Source: Neisseria canis
Lineage (GTDB): Bacteria > Pseudomonadota > Gammaproteobacteria > Burkholderiales > Neisseriaceae
Direction: 5' to 3'
Assembly: GCF_900636765.1 (NCBI RefSeq)
Contig: NZ_LR134313.1
Coordinates: forward strand, 1,860,001-1,924,000
DNA: 64,000 nt
Below the pieces are notes generated by a model. That model ran no database searches, had not been told where the DNA came from, and saw nothing but the letters and a program-made list of their open reading frames with translations. Both the position numbers and the translations under genes were made by a program. Within the stretch, counting starts at the first letter, position 1. Each line of letters opens with the position of its first letter. Below, piece by piece: positions 1 to 7,608 of this stretch.

Positions 1-60
1 CCACCGGGGATACCAGCCCCGGTGGGGCATGGTATTCCTTCACCAAAGAAAGGAAATATC
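1..60 (+). promoter_or_regulatory. Structured leader 1 (hairpin, loop-complement, SD)
   Basis: Hairpin arms at 1-9 and 17-25 pair over 9 bp. The segment at 7-14, which includes the loop, is complementary to 31-38 with one G-U pair. Segment 31-40 is also partly complementary to the ribosome binding site at 50-60. This is the first of 17 leaders with the same plan and different sequence. Confidence 0.75.
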
Positions 61-369
61 ATGAACATTTTAGAGAAACTCCGCAGCAATGCAACTTCGG
101 CAAAATATCAAGTATTCAACCCTAACGGCGCCGACTACCTTTTCGAAGGCACGCTTCTGTATCAGCATAAATCTGATGACGGTAAGCATGTTCTTGTTAA
201 GGTTTATGAAAGTCGGAAAGGCAAGTTTGTTGTCGAAGATAAAACTTGCAAACCGGTAAAAGTCCATGTTACCAGTGATTGGCTAAGTATATTTGGTACC
301 ATCGGCTATGATGAATGGGCCAAAAACATATACCGAGAACTCGGTATTGAGGAATTTCAAAGAATTTGA
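61..369 (+). CDS. Hypothetical protein, 102 aa
   Basis: I do not recognise this soluble protein, which begins MNILEKLRSN. The start at 61 is chosen because an AAGGAAATATC ribosome binding site precedes it, and because an upstream in-frame ATG would lie inside the structured leader. There is no signal peptide or membrane segment. It is the first gene of a two-gene unit with the frameshifted gene at 382, ended by the terminator at 661-682. Nothing in the sequence shows a function. Confidence 0.7.
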   Translation: MNILEKLRSNATSAKYQVFNPNGADYLFEGTLLYQHKSDDGKHVLVKVYESRKGKFVVEDKTCKPVKVHVTSDWLSIFGTIGYDEWAKNIYRELGIEEFQRI

Positions 370-381
370 AAGGAAACCAAA

Positions 382-635
382 ATGAGTGATCCTATTTTTT
401 TCAAAGACATCATCAAAGAATTTGAAAGCCTTTATGAATCTGCCATTCCAAATGTCAATGGCCTGGACCAACAAAAGTTTAAAGAAAAGAACAGTTATTT
501 TCAAAAATACTGGTTGATGACACGTCGCGTTTTCCTATGGGGTTTGTTTACATGGATGGCCAAACCCATGTGGATTTTCGGAATTGGTTACAGAAACACC
601 ACCCCGAACAGGAATATCTTGTGCCATCTTGTTAA
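382..635 (+). pseudogene. Frameshifted hypothetical gene
   Basis: The frame opened by ATG 382 (MSDPIFFKDI) is plausible up to about 480. It then runs through the terminator at 661-682, which real genes here do not do. From about 483 a different frame gives a convincing C-terminus, including FPMGFVYMDGQTHVDF, and ends with TAA at 633-635. One extra A in the A-run near 484-489 would join the two into a protein of about 84 aa. A -1 programmed slip is possible, but a disabling indel or sequencing error is simpler. The good ribosome binding site (GAAAGGAAACC) and position right after the 61-369 gene suggest it was once translated. Confidence 0.55.
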
Positions 636-660
636 TTATACCTGTGCCATGCGCAAGTTT

Positions 661-682
661 AACCTGCTTAAGCAGGTTTTTT
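661..682 (+). terminator. Intrinsic terminator
   Basis: A perfect palindrome AACCTGCTTAAGCAGGTT is followed by a T-run. It closes the 61-635 unit. Near copies at 3402 and 9566 end other units of this region. Confidence 0.8.
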
Positions 683-728
683 CAGACAGTTTTTAAGTAA
701 GGCCGTCTGAAAAAACCTGTTTTATGCG

Positions 729-797
729 CCGTCAGCCGCTCAGCTGACCGAATGCTGCCGTTAACCATCATTCAGCCGTTTCAATACGGCCACGGCT
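729..797 (+). promoter_or_regulatory. Three-hairpin element, copy 1
   Basis: There are three successive stems: GTCAGC 731-736 with GCTGAC 743-748, GAATG 750-754 with CATTC 769-773, and GCCGT 775-779 with ACGGC 786-790. The loop of the second stem carries the conserved CTGCCGTTAACCA. It lies between a terminator and the first leader of the next unit. The 636-932 gap holds the terminator, one AG-type uptake sequence, this element and leader 2. Confidence 0.65.
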
Positions 798-870
798 ATT
801 TATCAGTCTATAAAGCCTTTTGGAAGAAGCTACCACTAAATAGTAGTTTCTGCCCGATCAATTTTATTAA

Positions 871-932
871 CCCTTTGGGGATATCACTCCCCAAAGGGCA
901 CGGTATCCCCTTTCTTAAGGAAAGGAACCATT
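871..932 (+). promoter_or_regulatory. Structured leader 2
   Basis: Hairpin arms 871-880 and 889-898 pair over 10 bp. Segment 877-885, which reaches into the loop, is complementary to 902-910 over 9 bp with one G-U pair. A small hairpin CCTTTC/GAAAGG covers the ribosome binding site upstream of ATG 933. Confidence 0.75.
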
Positions 933-1676
933 ATGGGTACTGCAAATTTTTTATTTAACCACCGTTTAAATGTTGTGTCCGGACTGTCTGCCTGCGAGTT
1001 TGACTTTGAGTTATACAATGAAGGCATGGACGAAAACGACAAGCTGCATGAAGACGACTATGAAAGCCTTCGGAATATTTTAAACTTTCGTACGAAAAAC
1101 TTCATAGCAGACTTGAGATACAGAGCGGACGAACTGGGATCTGACAGAGGTGTTCCTCCGAAAAGCCACCGAGTTAACCGTTTATTAATCCGCTCTGACA
1201 TGATGTCGGCTCACGATAACGGGAAATATTCAGACCGTAATTTCGGCGGTATCAAACTGGCTGAAATTTGGACGGAAACCATGTTTTTTGGTGAAGTCAT
1301 CCGGTTGGAAATGGCGGTGGTTTTGCGCCACGGCTACTACGACGGCTGTAATCTTGATCAGTACATGGAACTGTCCATACCTGACATGGCATACGCTACC
1401 TTCGCAAACTACGGTGATGGTGATCCGGGAGAAGCTGTGGATTACATCATTGAAGAGTACGCTGATTACAGCATGGCAACCAAAGCCCAAACCTCCCGAT
1501 ACAGGCGCGGCATTGAAAACCGCTTACGAGCACTGGAACAGGTGCTTTGGCAGCGTTATGAACAACTTATTGAGCCATATTGCGAAGAGTATCGTGTATC
1601 GGCGCGTTTCAACAACGGTGAAACTTGGTATTCATACGGAGAGAAATATCATGCTTTCAGACTATCTGTATCTTGA
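933..1676 (+). CDS. Hypothetical protein, 247 aa
   Basis: This is an unrecognised soluble protein, rich in acidic and aromatic residues, with no signal peptide or transmembrane segment. An AAGGAAAGG ribosome binding site just upstream supports the start. The last 26 bases overlap the next gene (start 1651), which suggests translational coupling. It heads a unit running to the terminator at 3402. Comparable unknown proteins are common in cargo blocks of conjugative elements, but I cannot assign a role. Confidence 0.75.
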   Translation: MGTANFLFNHRLNVVSGLSACEFDFELYNEGMDENDKLHEDDYESLRNILNFRTKNFIADLRYRADELGSDRGVPPKSHRVNRLLIRSDMMSAHDNGKYSDRNFGGIKLAEIWTETMFFGEVIRLEMAVVLRHGYYDGCNLDQYMELSIPDMAYATFANYGDGDPGEAVDYIIEEYADYSMATKAQTSRYRRGIENRLRALEQVLWQRYEQLIEPYCEEYRVSARFNNGETWYSYGEKYHAFRLSVS

Positions 1677-1977
1677 CACAAGCGATAACTTGGGAGAGTG
1701 GCAGGAAATACTTGATTATTTAGAGCCAGGATCGACAGAAGATTTAATGGAGGATGTTTGGGCATTCGCCAAGGAGAATGAGGCAATGCCTCATTTCGGT
1801 AACATCTGCCAATTTATCGTTCTAGACCGCATAAAAGACGCTGTTGAGAAACGATGGCCTGAGTGTAAGGTTAATTACTTCGTTAATGCGATCGATACCC
1901 ATATCGCTCTTAATAATACAATTATCTGTGATTACAAGCAGTTTGAGGCAGCAATCGCTCAATACACTATTGCCTGA
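1651..1977 (+). CDS. Hypothetical protein, 108 aa
   Basis: The start at ATG 1651 (MLSDYLYLDT) is preferred over a much longer frame from 1288, because the longer frame would shadow the upstream gene. A GGAGAGAAATATC ribosome binding site lies just before 1651 inside the preceding coding region, and the two genes overlap by 26 bases. The protein is acidic at the N-terminus, soluble and of unknown function. It is the only gene in this unit without its own structured leader, as expected for a coupled partner of 933-1676. Confidence 0.7.
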   Translation: MLSDYLYLDTSDNLGEWQEILDYLEPGSTEDLMEDVWAFAKENEAMPHFGNICQFIVLDRIKDAVEKRWPECKVNYFVNAIDTHIALNNTIICDYKQFEAAIAQYTIA

Positions 1978-2003
1978 TTCTTCCCTGCAACTTTGTAATG
2001 TTA

Positions 2004-2061
2004 ACCCCGTCGGGGCATCAGTCCCCGGACATGATGCTCCGTTTATTTTTTAAGGAGCATC
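2004..2061 (+). promoter_or_regulatory. Structured leader 3 (exact anti-SD)
   Basis: Hairpin arms 2009-2015 and 2023-2030 pair with one bulge. Loop copy GGGGCATC (2012-2019) pairs with GATGCTCC (2033-2040). That segment is also the exact complement of GGAGCATC (2054-2061), which contains the ribosome binding site and touches ATG 2062. This is one of the clearest copies. Confidence 0.8.
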
Positions 2062-2598
2062 ATGATGATTTATACCGATGAAAAAACATTGAAAATCCAT
2101 ATCAGCAAAGAACCGAATCAAGGTCTGTTCGGCTGTGATTTAGTCAATCTCGGCGGAGAACTCGTTTTGGGTTTAACTCCGGAATTTGCCACTAAAGAAG
2201 CGGCTTTGTTTTACGCACTCACCGATAAAGCAGCTGGATTGTGTAATCCCGAAGAAAATACTGACCACTCTGTATTTGATGGTTTTTCATCCATGATTTT
2301 CGGTGATTACAGTTCTGCCGCATTTATCAGGGAAACCATATTAAGCCTGACTTTCGGCTACCGTTGCTCAGGAGTGTATTTGCACTGTGTAGCCAGTTTG
2401 GATAAGCAGCATTGGTATCTGTTTAATCTGATATTGGCACACTACCGAATCAAGGGTGAAAGTGAAGCCTTGAGGCGGATGGCTGAGCAGATACTGGAGC
2501 GATATCCGCGCTACCGTGAGTTTCCGATGTCAATTAACGGACAGGGTGGCGGCAAAACTGTTTTATCTATCGATCCAACCGCATATCTGCAATCTTGA
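2062..2598 (+). CDS. Hypothetical protein, 178 aa
   Basis: This unrecognised soluble protein begins MMIYTDEKTL; translation could start at the ATG at 2062 or 2065. The ribosome binding site GGAGCATC directly abuts the start and is the target of the anti-SD segment of leader 3. There is no signal peptide or obvious catalytic motif. A central stretch with several Cys and aromatic residues (GYRCSGVYLHCVASLD) may be part of a small globular core. It is the third gene of the 933-3373 unit. Confidence 0.7.
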   Translation: MMIYTDEKTLKIHISKEPNQGLFGCDLVNLGGELVLGLTPEFATKEAALFYALTDKAAGLCNPEENTDHSVFDGFSSMIFGDYSSAAFIRETILSLTFGYRCSGVYLHCVASLDKQHWYLFNLILAHYRIKGESEALRRMAEQILERYPRYREFPMSINGQGGGKTVLSIDPTAYLQS

Positions 2599-2643
2599 TA
2601 TAACGGTTTCTTCAAACCGGGTGCCCAGCACTTTTTCCTGCAA

Positions 2644-2701
2644 CCTTCGGGGACGACACGCCCCGAAGGGGGTGTCTCCATACCGACCACAAGGAGACAC
2701 C
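2644..2701 (+). promoter_or_regulatory. Structured leader 4 (exact anti-SD)
   Basis: Hairpin arms 2644-2652 and 2661-2669 pair over 9 bp. Segment GGTGTCTCC (2671-2679) is the exact complement of GGAGACACC (2693-2701), the ribosome binding region of the next gene. Its last six bases also pair with GGGGAC (2649-2654) in the hairpin. Confidence 0.8.
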
Positions 2702-3373
2702 ATGACAATCTGTAAAAATCGTCTTCAAATATCTTGCCCAACTAAAAAAATGGCAAAAGATATTCTTTGCCGACATTTTGAAAAGGGATACTTAGTCTAT
2801 GCAACACTTATTCCTGAGCCACAAGTGATGTGGACAAATTTAAATACATCTTTTTATCCAGAAATTTTAAAAATACTCAATGAAGATAGATCAATAATTG
2901 TAGAGCAATTATTTGAAAATCAGGACTTATTGAAGTATTTGAGTGAAAATGGATTTGACACTACATTAACTTTGGATACTCTCATAGATGCAGTTGAGTT
3001 GCCTTATCCGCCTTATTGTATTGGCCAAGACGAGATTGAGCTTCAAAACGTACTTAATCGAGTTGGACTGAGCAGAAGTAACGCTATTTGTATTAGGATG
3101 AATCTTAAGGATACAGGTTTTCCTACGCGATCAGAATGGCGTAAATCTAATTGGAACAGCTGTTTGAAGCCATATAAAAACACCGTGTGGCAACGGGGAC
3201 AATCCATAGCTTGCACATTTTCATCTGAAACTCCACCAATACCGGTGATCATTAAGCTAATGACCCTCTATCCGGCAACCGAAATAGTATATACATATAC
3301 GATGGACGGTAGTTCTGAAGAACAACGTATATACAAGCCTTCATTCGGTCAATATACGGAAAGTCATTCGTAA
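2702..3373 (+). CDS. YubB/DUF1281-like C-terminal domain protein, 223 aa
   Basis: The start at ATG 2702 is placed right after GGAGACACC; a longer frame would overlap the upstream gene. The N-terminal half is unrecognised. The last 75 residues or so (WRKSNWNS through PPIPVIIKLMTLYP to YTYTMDG) follow the same pattern as the C-terminal part of the proteins at 12781 and 13617, with a W-rich motif, then an SPP-like turn, then YP. I infer a diverged member of the ferredoxin-like YubB domain group found on plasmids. Base composition is lower in GC than its neighbours, which suggests separate acquisition. Confidence 0.6.
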   Translation: MTICKNRLQISCPTKKMAKDILCRHFEKGYLVYATLIPEPQVMWTNLNTSFYPEILKILNEDRSIIVEQLFENQDLLKYLSENGFDTTLTLDTLIDAVELPYPPYCIGQDEIELQNVLNRVGLSRSNAICIRMNLKDTGFPTRSEWRKSNWNSCLKPYKNTVWQRGQSIACTFSSETPPIPVIIKLMTLYPATEIVYTYTMDGSSEEQRIYKPSFGQYTESHS

Positions 3374-3401
3374 AGACGGTAATAGCTATTTTGGCTGATC
3401 G

Positions 3402-3425
3402 AACCTGCTCTTAAGCAGGTTTTTT
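3402..3425 (+). terminator. Intrinsic terminator
   Basis: AACCTGCT and AGCAGGTT form a stem with loop CTTA, followed by T6. It ends the 933-3373 unit and is followed by an AG-type uptake sequence. Confidence 0.8.
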
Positions 3426-3466
3426 CAGAGTGCTTGCTTTCAGGCCGTCTGAAAAAACCTGTTTTA

Positions 3467-3535
3467 CGGCCGACAGACCGTTATCTGTCTTTCGCGCTGC
3501 CGTTAAACACCGCGAGTCCCGCAAGGGATACGGCT
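3467..3535 (+). promoter_or_regulatory. Three-hairpin element, copy 2
   Basis: The stems are GACAGA/TCTGTC, then CGCG/CGCG around the conserved loop CTGCCGTTAAACA, then CCC/GGG. Compared with other copies, all three stems have changed on both sides while the second loop is kept. This is what covariation of an RNA structure looks like. Confidence 0.6.
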
Positions 3536-3544
3536 TTTTTTCAA

Positions 3545-3618
3545 TCCTGTCGGGAACATGCTTCCCGTAAGGGGCATGATTTCCTCTTGTTTTCAATCTT
3601 TTATAAAGGAGTAATGTC
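3545..3618 (+). promoter_or_regulatory. Structured leader 5 (diverged)
   Basis: The hairpin CGGGAA (3551-3556) with TTCCCG (3562-3567) is shorter than usual. Loop segment GGGAACATG (3552-3560) pairs imperfectly with CATGATTTCC (3575-3584). The GGCATG part can also cover the start region CATGCC. The ribosome binding site is AAAGGAG. Confidence 0.55.
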
Positions 3619-3870
3619 ATGCCCCATGTTAATCCCGGTTATCCGTTTATAGTCCATAGCGAACCTTTCCCCGGAATTAAAATACCGGCTCAGAACTGCG
3701 CCATTACTTACCAATCTCCGGTGGAGGATACCGTTGCAAACGGTATCTGTTTCCCGGATTCGGTAGATGGTAAATACGGTGTACTTAACATTTTGTTGGA
3801 GCTTGCCCTTGAAGGTTGTACGGATATCCGTATGACAGACAGAGAAGGGCGCGAGTTGACTGTCTTGTAA
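3619..3870 (+). CDS. Small hypothetical protein, 83 aa
   Basis: This small soluble protein begins MPHVNPGYPFIVHSEP and has no recognised family. The start is set by AAAGGAGTAATGTC just upstream. It is first in a unit with the SNF2-like helicase gene (3944) and the 57-residue gene at 6422. A small protein before a plasmid helicase could be an accessory factor, but this is only inference from position. Confidence 0.65.
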   Translation: MPHVNPGYPFIVHSEPFPGIKIPAQNCAITYQSPVEDTVANGICFPDSVDGKYGVLNILLELALEGCTDIRMTDREGRELTVL

Positions 3871-3887
3871 CCAATCTTTTCATTTAA

Positions 3888-3943
3888 CCCTGCGGGGCAA
3901 GCCCCGCCCGGGGTTTGCCCCGTTTTTCTTTAAGGAGAAATTC
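3888..3943 (+). promoter_or_regulatory. Structured leader 6
   Basis: The hairpin is GCGGGG (3892-3897) with CCCCGC (3902-3907). Segment CGGGGCAAGCC (3893-3903) pairs with GGTTTGCCCCG (3912-3922) over 11 bp with one G-U pair. The right arm is followed by a T-run, so this pairing also looks like an intrinsic terminator. The ribosome binding site is TAAGGAG. Confidence 0.75.
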
Positions 3944-6406
3944 ATGCAAACCCCAAATCTACCTAACGATTTCGATGAAAACCACTTAATCAGTAACGAA
4001 GAGCTTTATAAAGAACTGAGTGGTGTGATCTCTCATAGCCAACACCAAAACATCATCCGTGAGTTCAACAAGCTGATCGAAGAAGCCGTTGATACGGACG
4101 CTACCGCCGATTCGGATTCCGATATGCCGCTGACGCAGTTTCTCAGCGACTTCGGCGACAGCTTGTTTCAAACAGTCACAGAACAGAACCGACCTATCTA
4201 TTACGGTCAGACCTATCAACAAACCGAAGCCGTTCTCGATACTTTGGAGCGGCCGCTTTTTGCCGCTCAGCGCGAAGTGGTGCGGGCGGTGTTCCAGCAG
4301 CTTGCCGTCCAAGACAAGCCGGCTGCCATCATCAACGCTGAAATGGGTACGGGTAAGACCATGATGTCGATTGCGGCGGCGGCCGCGCTGCATCATGCCG
4401 GCCGGCACCGCACACTGGTGCTGAGTCCCCCGCACCTTGTGTACAAATGGCGGCGGGAAATCCTCAAAACTATCCCGGATGCACGGGTATGGATACTCAA
4501 CGGAACAGACACCTTGGCCAAGCTGTTGGAGATCCGCGCACTTGACCGCAAACCGGAAGTCCCCGAGTTTTTCATTATGGGGCGTGTACGGATGCGCATG
4601 GGCTACCATTGGCGGCCATCCTATGCGACGCGCCGCAGATGGATTCCTGGCGAGGGCGCTTCGGAAGGTTATGCTGTTACCGAGTTTTATTGTCCCAAAT
4701 GCGGTGGTGAAATAAGGGATGAAGACGGCCAAACATATGCGTCGGAGCAAAAGCTGAAAAATGATTTGGCCAAAAACCGCCGCTTCTGCAAGCGGGAACC
4801 CGTTAAGGGGCGGTTATGTGGTGAGCCGTTATGGACACTTTGCCGCAAAGATGTTTCCGAAGGTATCGCGCCTTCGGTATACGAACGCGTGCTCAGAACC
4901 GTCACATCGTTACCGGGCATCGGTCCTAAAACAGCGGAAAAACTCATCGGCCTGTATGGAGAGGAGTATCTGGCTTCCATTCTCGAAAACAACATTCAGG
5001 CGTTTTCGAATCTGATGGATGAAAGCGGAGACTTTCTGTTCAACGAACGACAGGCAGCCCGCATCGACCGTGCTTTGGGCAATGCCGAATTCAGCCTCGG
5101 ACGTGGCGGCTACCAGCCGACCGAATTCATCAAACGCTATCTGCCCAAGCATTTCTTCGGGTTAATGATTGTGGATGAGGGGCATGAGTACAAAAACTAT
5201 GGTACTGCACAAGGGCAGGCCCTGGGTGTATTGGCCCGCTGCGCCGAAAAGGTGCTCTGTCTGACCGGCACCCTGATGGGTGGCTACGCAGAAGACCTTT
5301 TTTATCTGTTATGGCGTTTATGGCCGCAGATGATGATTGAAGACGGTTACGTCTACAACAAAGCCAATACACTAGGCACGGCCGGCATGGCGTTTATGAA
5401 GCAGCACGGCGTATTGAAGGAAATCGTCCGTCATATTGGTAGGGAGTACAGTGAAGGGGCGTTCAGCAGTTCCAAAGCGGAGCGCAACCAAGTGCGCACG
5501 GCCAAAGCCCCCGGATTTTCGCCGTTGGGCATCATGCGCTATGTGCTGCCGATAACGGTGTTTCTGAAACTCCGTGATTTGGGCGAGGGTGTTCTGCCGG
5601 AATACCGGGAAGTTTTCCGGCCGGTGGAAATGACCGAAACCCAAAAGATGGAGTACGAACAGATGGAGAGAGAACTGCAAAAGCATCTCAAAGAAGCGCT
5701 TACTCATCATGACAACACCCTTACCGGCGTTGTAATGAGTGCTTTGCTGTCCTGGCCAGACTGCTGCTACAAAGAACAGGAGGTATATTGGCGCAGCAGC
5801 GGAAAAACACTGTACCGTACCGATGCGCAGTTTGAAGCAGACGAGTTGTCGCCTAAGGAAGCCGATATGCTCGATGTGGTGCAAAACAGTTTGGCCAAAG
5901 GCAGAAAATGCCTGGTCTATACGGTTTACACAGACACCCGCGACACCACAGGCCGTCTGAAACAGATACTCGAGCGGCACGGCATCAAAGCCGCCGTGAT
6001 GAAGGCATCCGTTAAAGCAGACGAACGCGAAGACTGGGTGGAAAACCAGTTGGAGAACGGTGTACAAGTGGTTATCTGCAATCCTGAGCTGGTGAAAACC
6101 GGCCTCGACTTGCTGGCATTCCCGACCATCTATTTCCTGCAAACCGGATACAACGTCTATACCCTGATGCAGGCTGCCCGCCGCTCATGGCGTATCGGCC
6201 AAAAGCTGGGGGTAGAGGTGTACTTCGCAGGTTACAACGGAACCGCGCAGCAAATCTGTTTGGAACTCATGGGCAAGAAAATCGCCGTCAGCCAATCTAC
6301 ATCCGGCGATATGCCTGATTCAGGTTTGGACATCCTCAATCAGTCCGAAGATTCGATCGAGGTTGAGTTGGCCAAACGCCTTATCGAGAAAGCCCAGGCT
6401 AATTAG
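3944..6406 (+). CDS. SNF2-like superfamily 2 helicase with zinc and HhH inserts
   Basis: This 820-residue protein is a DNA-dependent ATPase of the SNF2/RapA type. Motif I is MGTGKT (135-139 core), motif II is DEGH (412-415), and the C-terminal motif VI is QAARRSWRIGQ, close to the SNF2 consensus. Between motifs I and II sit a Cys4-like cluster (C251, C254, C283, C293) and a helix-hairpin-helix (LPGIGPKTAEKLIGLYG, 324-340), which suggests DNA binding. Such helicases recur in plasmids and integrative elements next to NPPY methyltransferases, as here (7665). Roles in DNA repair, replication or anti-restriction have been proposed, but none can be proved from sequence. The family call is firm and the biological role is open. 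Confidence 0.85.
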   Translation: MQTPNLPNDFDENHLISNEELYKELSGVISHSQHQNIIREFNKLIEEAVDTDATADSDSDMPLTQFLSDFGDSLFQTVTEQNRPIYYGQTYQQTEAVLDTLERPLFAAQREVVRAVFQQLAVQDKPAAIINAEMGTGKTMMSIAAAAALHHAGRHRTLVLSPPHLVYKWRREILKTIPDARVWILNGTDTLAKLLEIRALDRKPEVPEFFIMGRVRMRMGYHWRPSYATRRRWIPGEGASEGYAVTEFYCPKCGGEIRDEDGQTYASEQKLKNDLAKNRRFCKREPVKGRLCGEPLWTLCRKDVSEGIAPSVYERVLRTVTSLPGIGPKTAEKLIGLYGEEYLASILENNIQAFSNLMDESGDFLFNERQAARIDRALGNAEFSLGRGGYQPTEFIKRYLPKHFFGLMIVDEGHEYKNYGTAQGQALGVLARCAEKVLCLTGTLMGGYAEDLFYLLWRLWPQMMIEDGYVYNKANTLGTAGMAFMKQHGVLKEIVRHIGREYSEGAFSSSKAERNQVRTAKAPGFSPLGIMRYVLPITVFLKLRDLGEGVLPEYREVFRPVEMTETQKMEYEQMERELQKHLKEALTHHDNTLTGVVMSALLSWPDCCYKEQEVYWRSSGKTLYRTDAQFEADELSPKEADMLDVVQNSLAKGRKCLVYTVYTDTRDTTGRLKQILERHGIKAAVMKASVKADEREDWVENQLENGVQVVICNPELVKTGLDLLAFPTIYFLQTGYNVYTLMQAARRSWRIGQKLGVEVYFAGYNGTAQQICLELMGKKIAVSQSTSGDMPDSGLDILNQSEDSIEVELAKRLIEKAQAN

Positions 6407-6421
6407 TAAGAAAGGTAAAAC

Positions 6422-6595
6422 ATGTACTTCAACATGAAAGCAGTAAAAGAATGTAAGCCTCATTTGTTCAAACACAACCGTTTATGGGTTTTTATTCCGG
6501 CAGAATCAAAACCCAATCCTGCAGCTGTTGCAGCCGCTTCTCAGTTTTGCAAACTGAAAAACGATGAACTGTTCAACGTGTGGATACATTCTTAA
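6422..6595 (+). CDS. Small hypothetical protein, 57 aa
   Basis: A short gene starts 15 bases after the helicase stop, with ribosome binding site GAAAGG. The product begins MYFNMKAVKECKPHLFKH, is basic and aromatic at the N-terminus, and has no membrane segment. It has no structured leader of its own, so it is probably translated from the helicase transcript. The terminator at 6621 follows directly. No family is recognised. Confidence 0.6.
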   Translation: MYFNMKAVKECKPHLFKHNRLWVFIPAESKPNPAAVAAASQFCKLKNDELFNVWIHS

Positions 6596-6620
6596 TCAAG
6601 AAAATCCACCTTGGTTTACC

Positions 6621-6643
6621 AGCCTGCATCAGCAGGCTTTTTC
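6621..6643 (+). terminator. Intrinsic terminator
   Basis: AGCCTGC and GCAGGCT form a stem with loop ATCA, followed by T5. It ends the 3619-6595 unit. Confidence 0.8.
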
Positions 6644-6673
6644 AGACGGCCTACACTTTAGGCCGTCTGAAAA
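6644..6673. repeat. Inverted pair of AG-type uptake sequences
   Basis: TTCAGACGGCCT and AGGCCGTCTGAA face each other around a short loop. Such pairs commonly double as terminators in Neisseria. The dialect differs from that of the chromosomal part of this window. Confidence 0.85.
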
Positions 6674-6696
6674 AGCATGTTGTACCGGTTTTTACA

Positions 6697-6768
6697 GCCG
6701 ACAGTCTGTTTTTACTGTCAGGGCACTGCTGCTGAAATTGTCCGACCACTTCCTGTGGTTGCAGCTCT
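6697..6768 (+). promoter_or_regulatory. Three-hairpin element, copy 3 (most diverged)
   Basis: The stems are GACAGT (6700-6705) with ACTGTC (6714-6719), then GGGCA with TGTCC, then CCAC with GTGG. The layout matches the other copies although most bases differ. It precedes leader 7. The gap 6596-6877 holds only the terminator, the uptake pair, this element and the leader. Confidence 0.5.
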
Positions 6769-6802
6769 TTTCTTACCGTACGGTCTAACCGTACTTTTTA
6801 CC

Positions 6803-6877
6803 AACCCTTGTGGGGAGCACGTACCCCCGCAAAGGGAGGCGTATCTCCACCGCGTTTTAAACGAAAGGAGATATTTT
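6803..6877 (+). promoter_or_regulatory. Structured leader 7 (anti-SD)
   Basis: Arms 6805-6815 and 6824-6836 form an imperfect GC-rich hairpin. TATCTCC (6842-6848) is the exact complement of GGAGATA (6867-6873), the ribosome binding region of the GTG-start gene. Loop complementarity is weaker in this copy. Confidence 0.65.
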
Positions 6878-7162
6878 GTGTCAAAACCGAGACTGCCCCC
6901 GGCTGAAAAGCGAAAGCGGGCAGCAAGATCTGAAAATCCTATTTTCCGGTTTTCAGTTTTGTCCGAAACTCTTGATTCATGGGCAAAAATACTAGATGAT
7001 GTCGTAAAAGCGGCCATCATCGGTTTGCCTGCGGTGATTCTATTCGGCACCTATTCCGTCGGTTTGAGATGGTTTATGGTGTGCAGTATGATAACCGCGA
7101 TTATGGCTGGAGCTTGGGGCGCGAATGCGTTACGGCACCTGGCCAAAAAGAGAAAGGATTAA
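6878..7162 (+). CDS. Small membrane protein, 94 aa (GTG start)
   Basis: GTG at 6878 follows AAAGGAGATATTTT at the right spacing; upstream in-frame codons lie inside the leader. The N-terminus (SKPRLPPAEKRKRAARSE) is strongly basic and probably cytoplasmic. Two hydrophobic stretches (about 50-68 and 70-85) suggest a hairpin membrane protein. It is followed after 2 bases by the 38-residue membrane protein at 7165. Pairs of small membrane proteins are common in conjugative elements, but no function is visible. Confidence 0.65.
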   Translation: MSKPRLPPAEKRKRAARSENPIFRFSVLSETLDSWAKILDDVVKAAIIGLPAVILFGTYSVGLRWFMVCSMITAIMAGAWGANALRHLAKKRKD

Positions 7163-7164
7163 AC

Positions 7165-7281
7165 ATGGGTCTTCCATTTGCAGTTGGTTTTTTTGCAGTC
7201 TTCATGTTGTGTATTTGTGCATTGATTGCATGGTACGGAAATAAAGTCATGAATGAAGACGACGAAAAAACCGTCCGATAA
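7165..7281 (+). CDS. Tiny single-pass membrane protein, 38 aa
   Basis: ATG 7165 follows GAAAGGATTAAAC. The product begins MGLPFAVGFFAVFMLCICAL, is one transmembrane helix, and has a short charged tail (NKVMNEDDEKTVR). It is almost contiguous with the gene before it, so the two are surely co-translated. The cbtA/ccoS-like layout of helix plus acidic tail is common and not diagnostic. Confidence 0.6.
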   Translation: MGLPFAVGFFAVFMLCICALIAWYGNKVMNEDDEKTVR

Positions 7282-7360
7282 CCGTACCGCAAGGTACTTT
7301 TAAAACCATCCCGCCCGAACGCCTGTGCGTCCGGTGCGGGATTTTCATTGGAGGATTGCT

Positions 7361-7576
7361 ATGTTGTACAGTAGCAATAAAGACTATGACCAATACATTA
7401 AGAAATTGGTCGCATCAGGCAACTGGTTTTACATTCCAAAGGGCCGCCGCAAACATGCGGCATTGAGGCATATCAACGGCGGAATCTGCGCAATTCCATG
7501 CAGTCCCGGCAGCCGTTTCGTAGGACTGCATAACTTCCGCCGCCAAATCCGCAATACGGAGCGTAAATTCAGTTAA
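7361..7576 (+). CDS. Small basic protein, 71 aa, weakly HicA-like
   Basis: ATG 7361 follows TTGGAGGATTGCT. The product has a basic core, KGRRKHAALRHINGG followed by IPCSPGSRFVGLHNFRRQIR. The order of a GR-H-H segment, a strand, a proline and a final helix is faintly like a HicA/YcfA double-stranded-RNA-binding fold. No HicB partner is adjacent, so I do not call a toxin. Its leader differs from the others: a single hairpin TCCCGC/GCGGGA at 7308-7342. Confidence 0.55.
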   Translation: MLYSSNKDYDQYIKKLVASGNWFYIPKGRRKHAALRHINGGICAIPCSPGSRFVGLHNFRRQIRNTERKFS

Positions 7577-7608
7577 ACCTTTTCAGACGGCCTTGAGCCG
7601 CTTCATCC

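Noticed and set aside
661..696. Read-through C-terminus of the 382 frame
   Set aside because: It would be encoded by a terminator hairpin and T-run; the alternate frame gives a better end at 635.
871..932. Integron attC sites, because genes are modular with GC-rich imperfect repeats
   Set aside because: The structures lie before genes and not after them, lack the paired R and L box layout with conserved GTT, and include the ribosome binding site in the pairing.
7361..7576. HicA toxin of a toxin-antitoxin pair
   Set aside because: Similarity is only a faint residue pattern and no antitoxin gene adjoins it.
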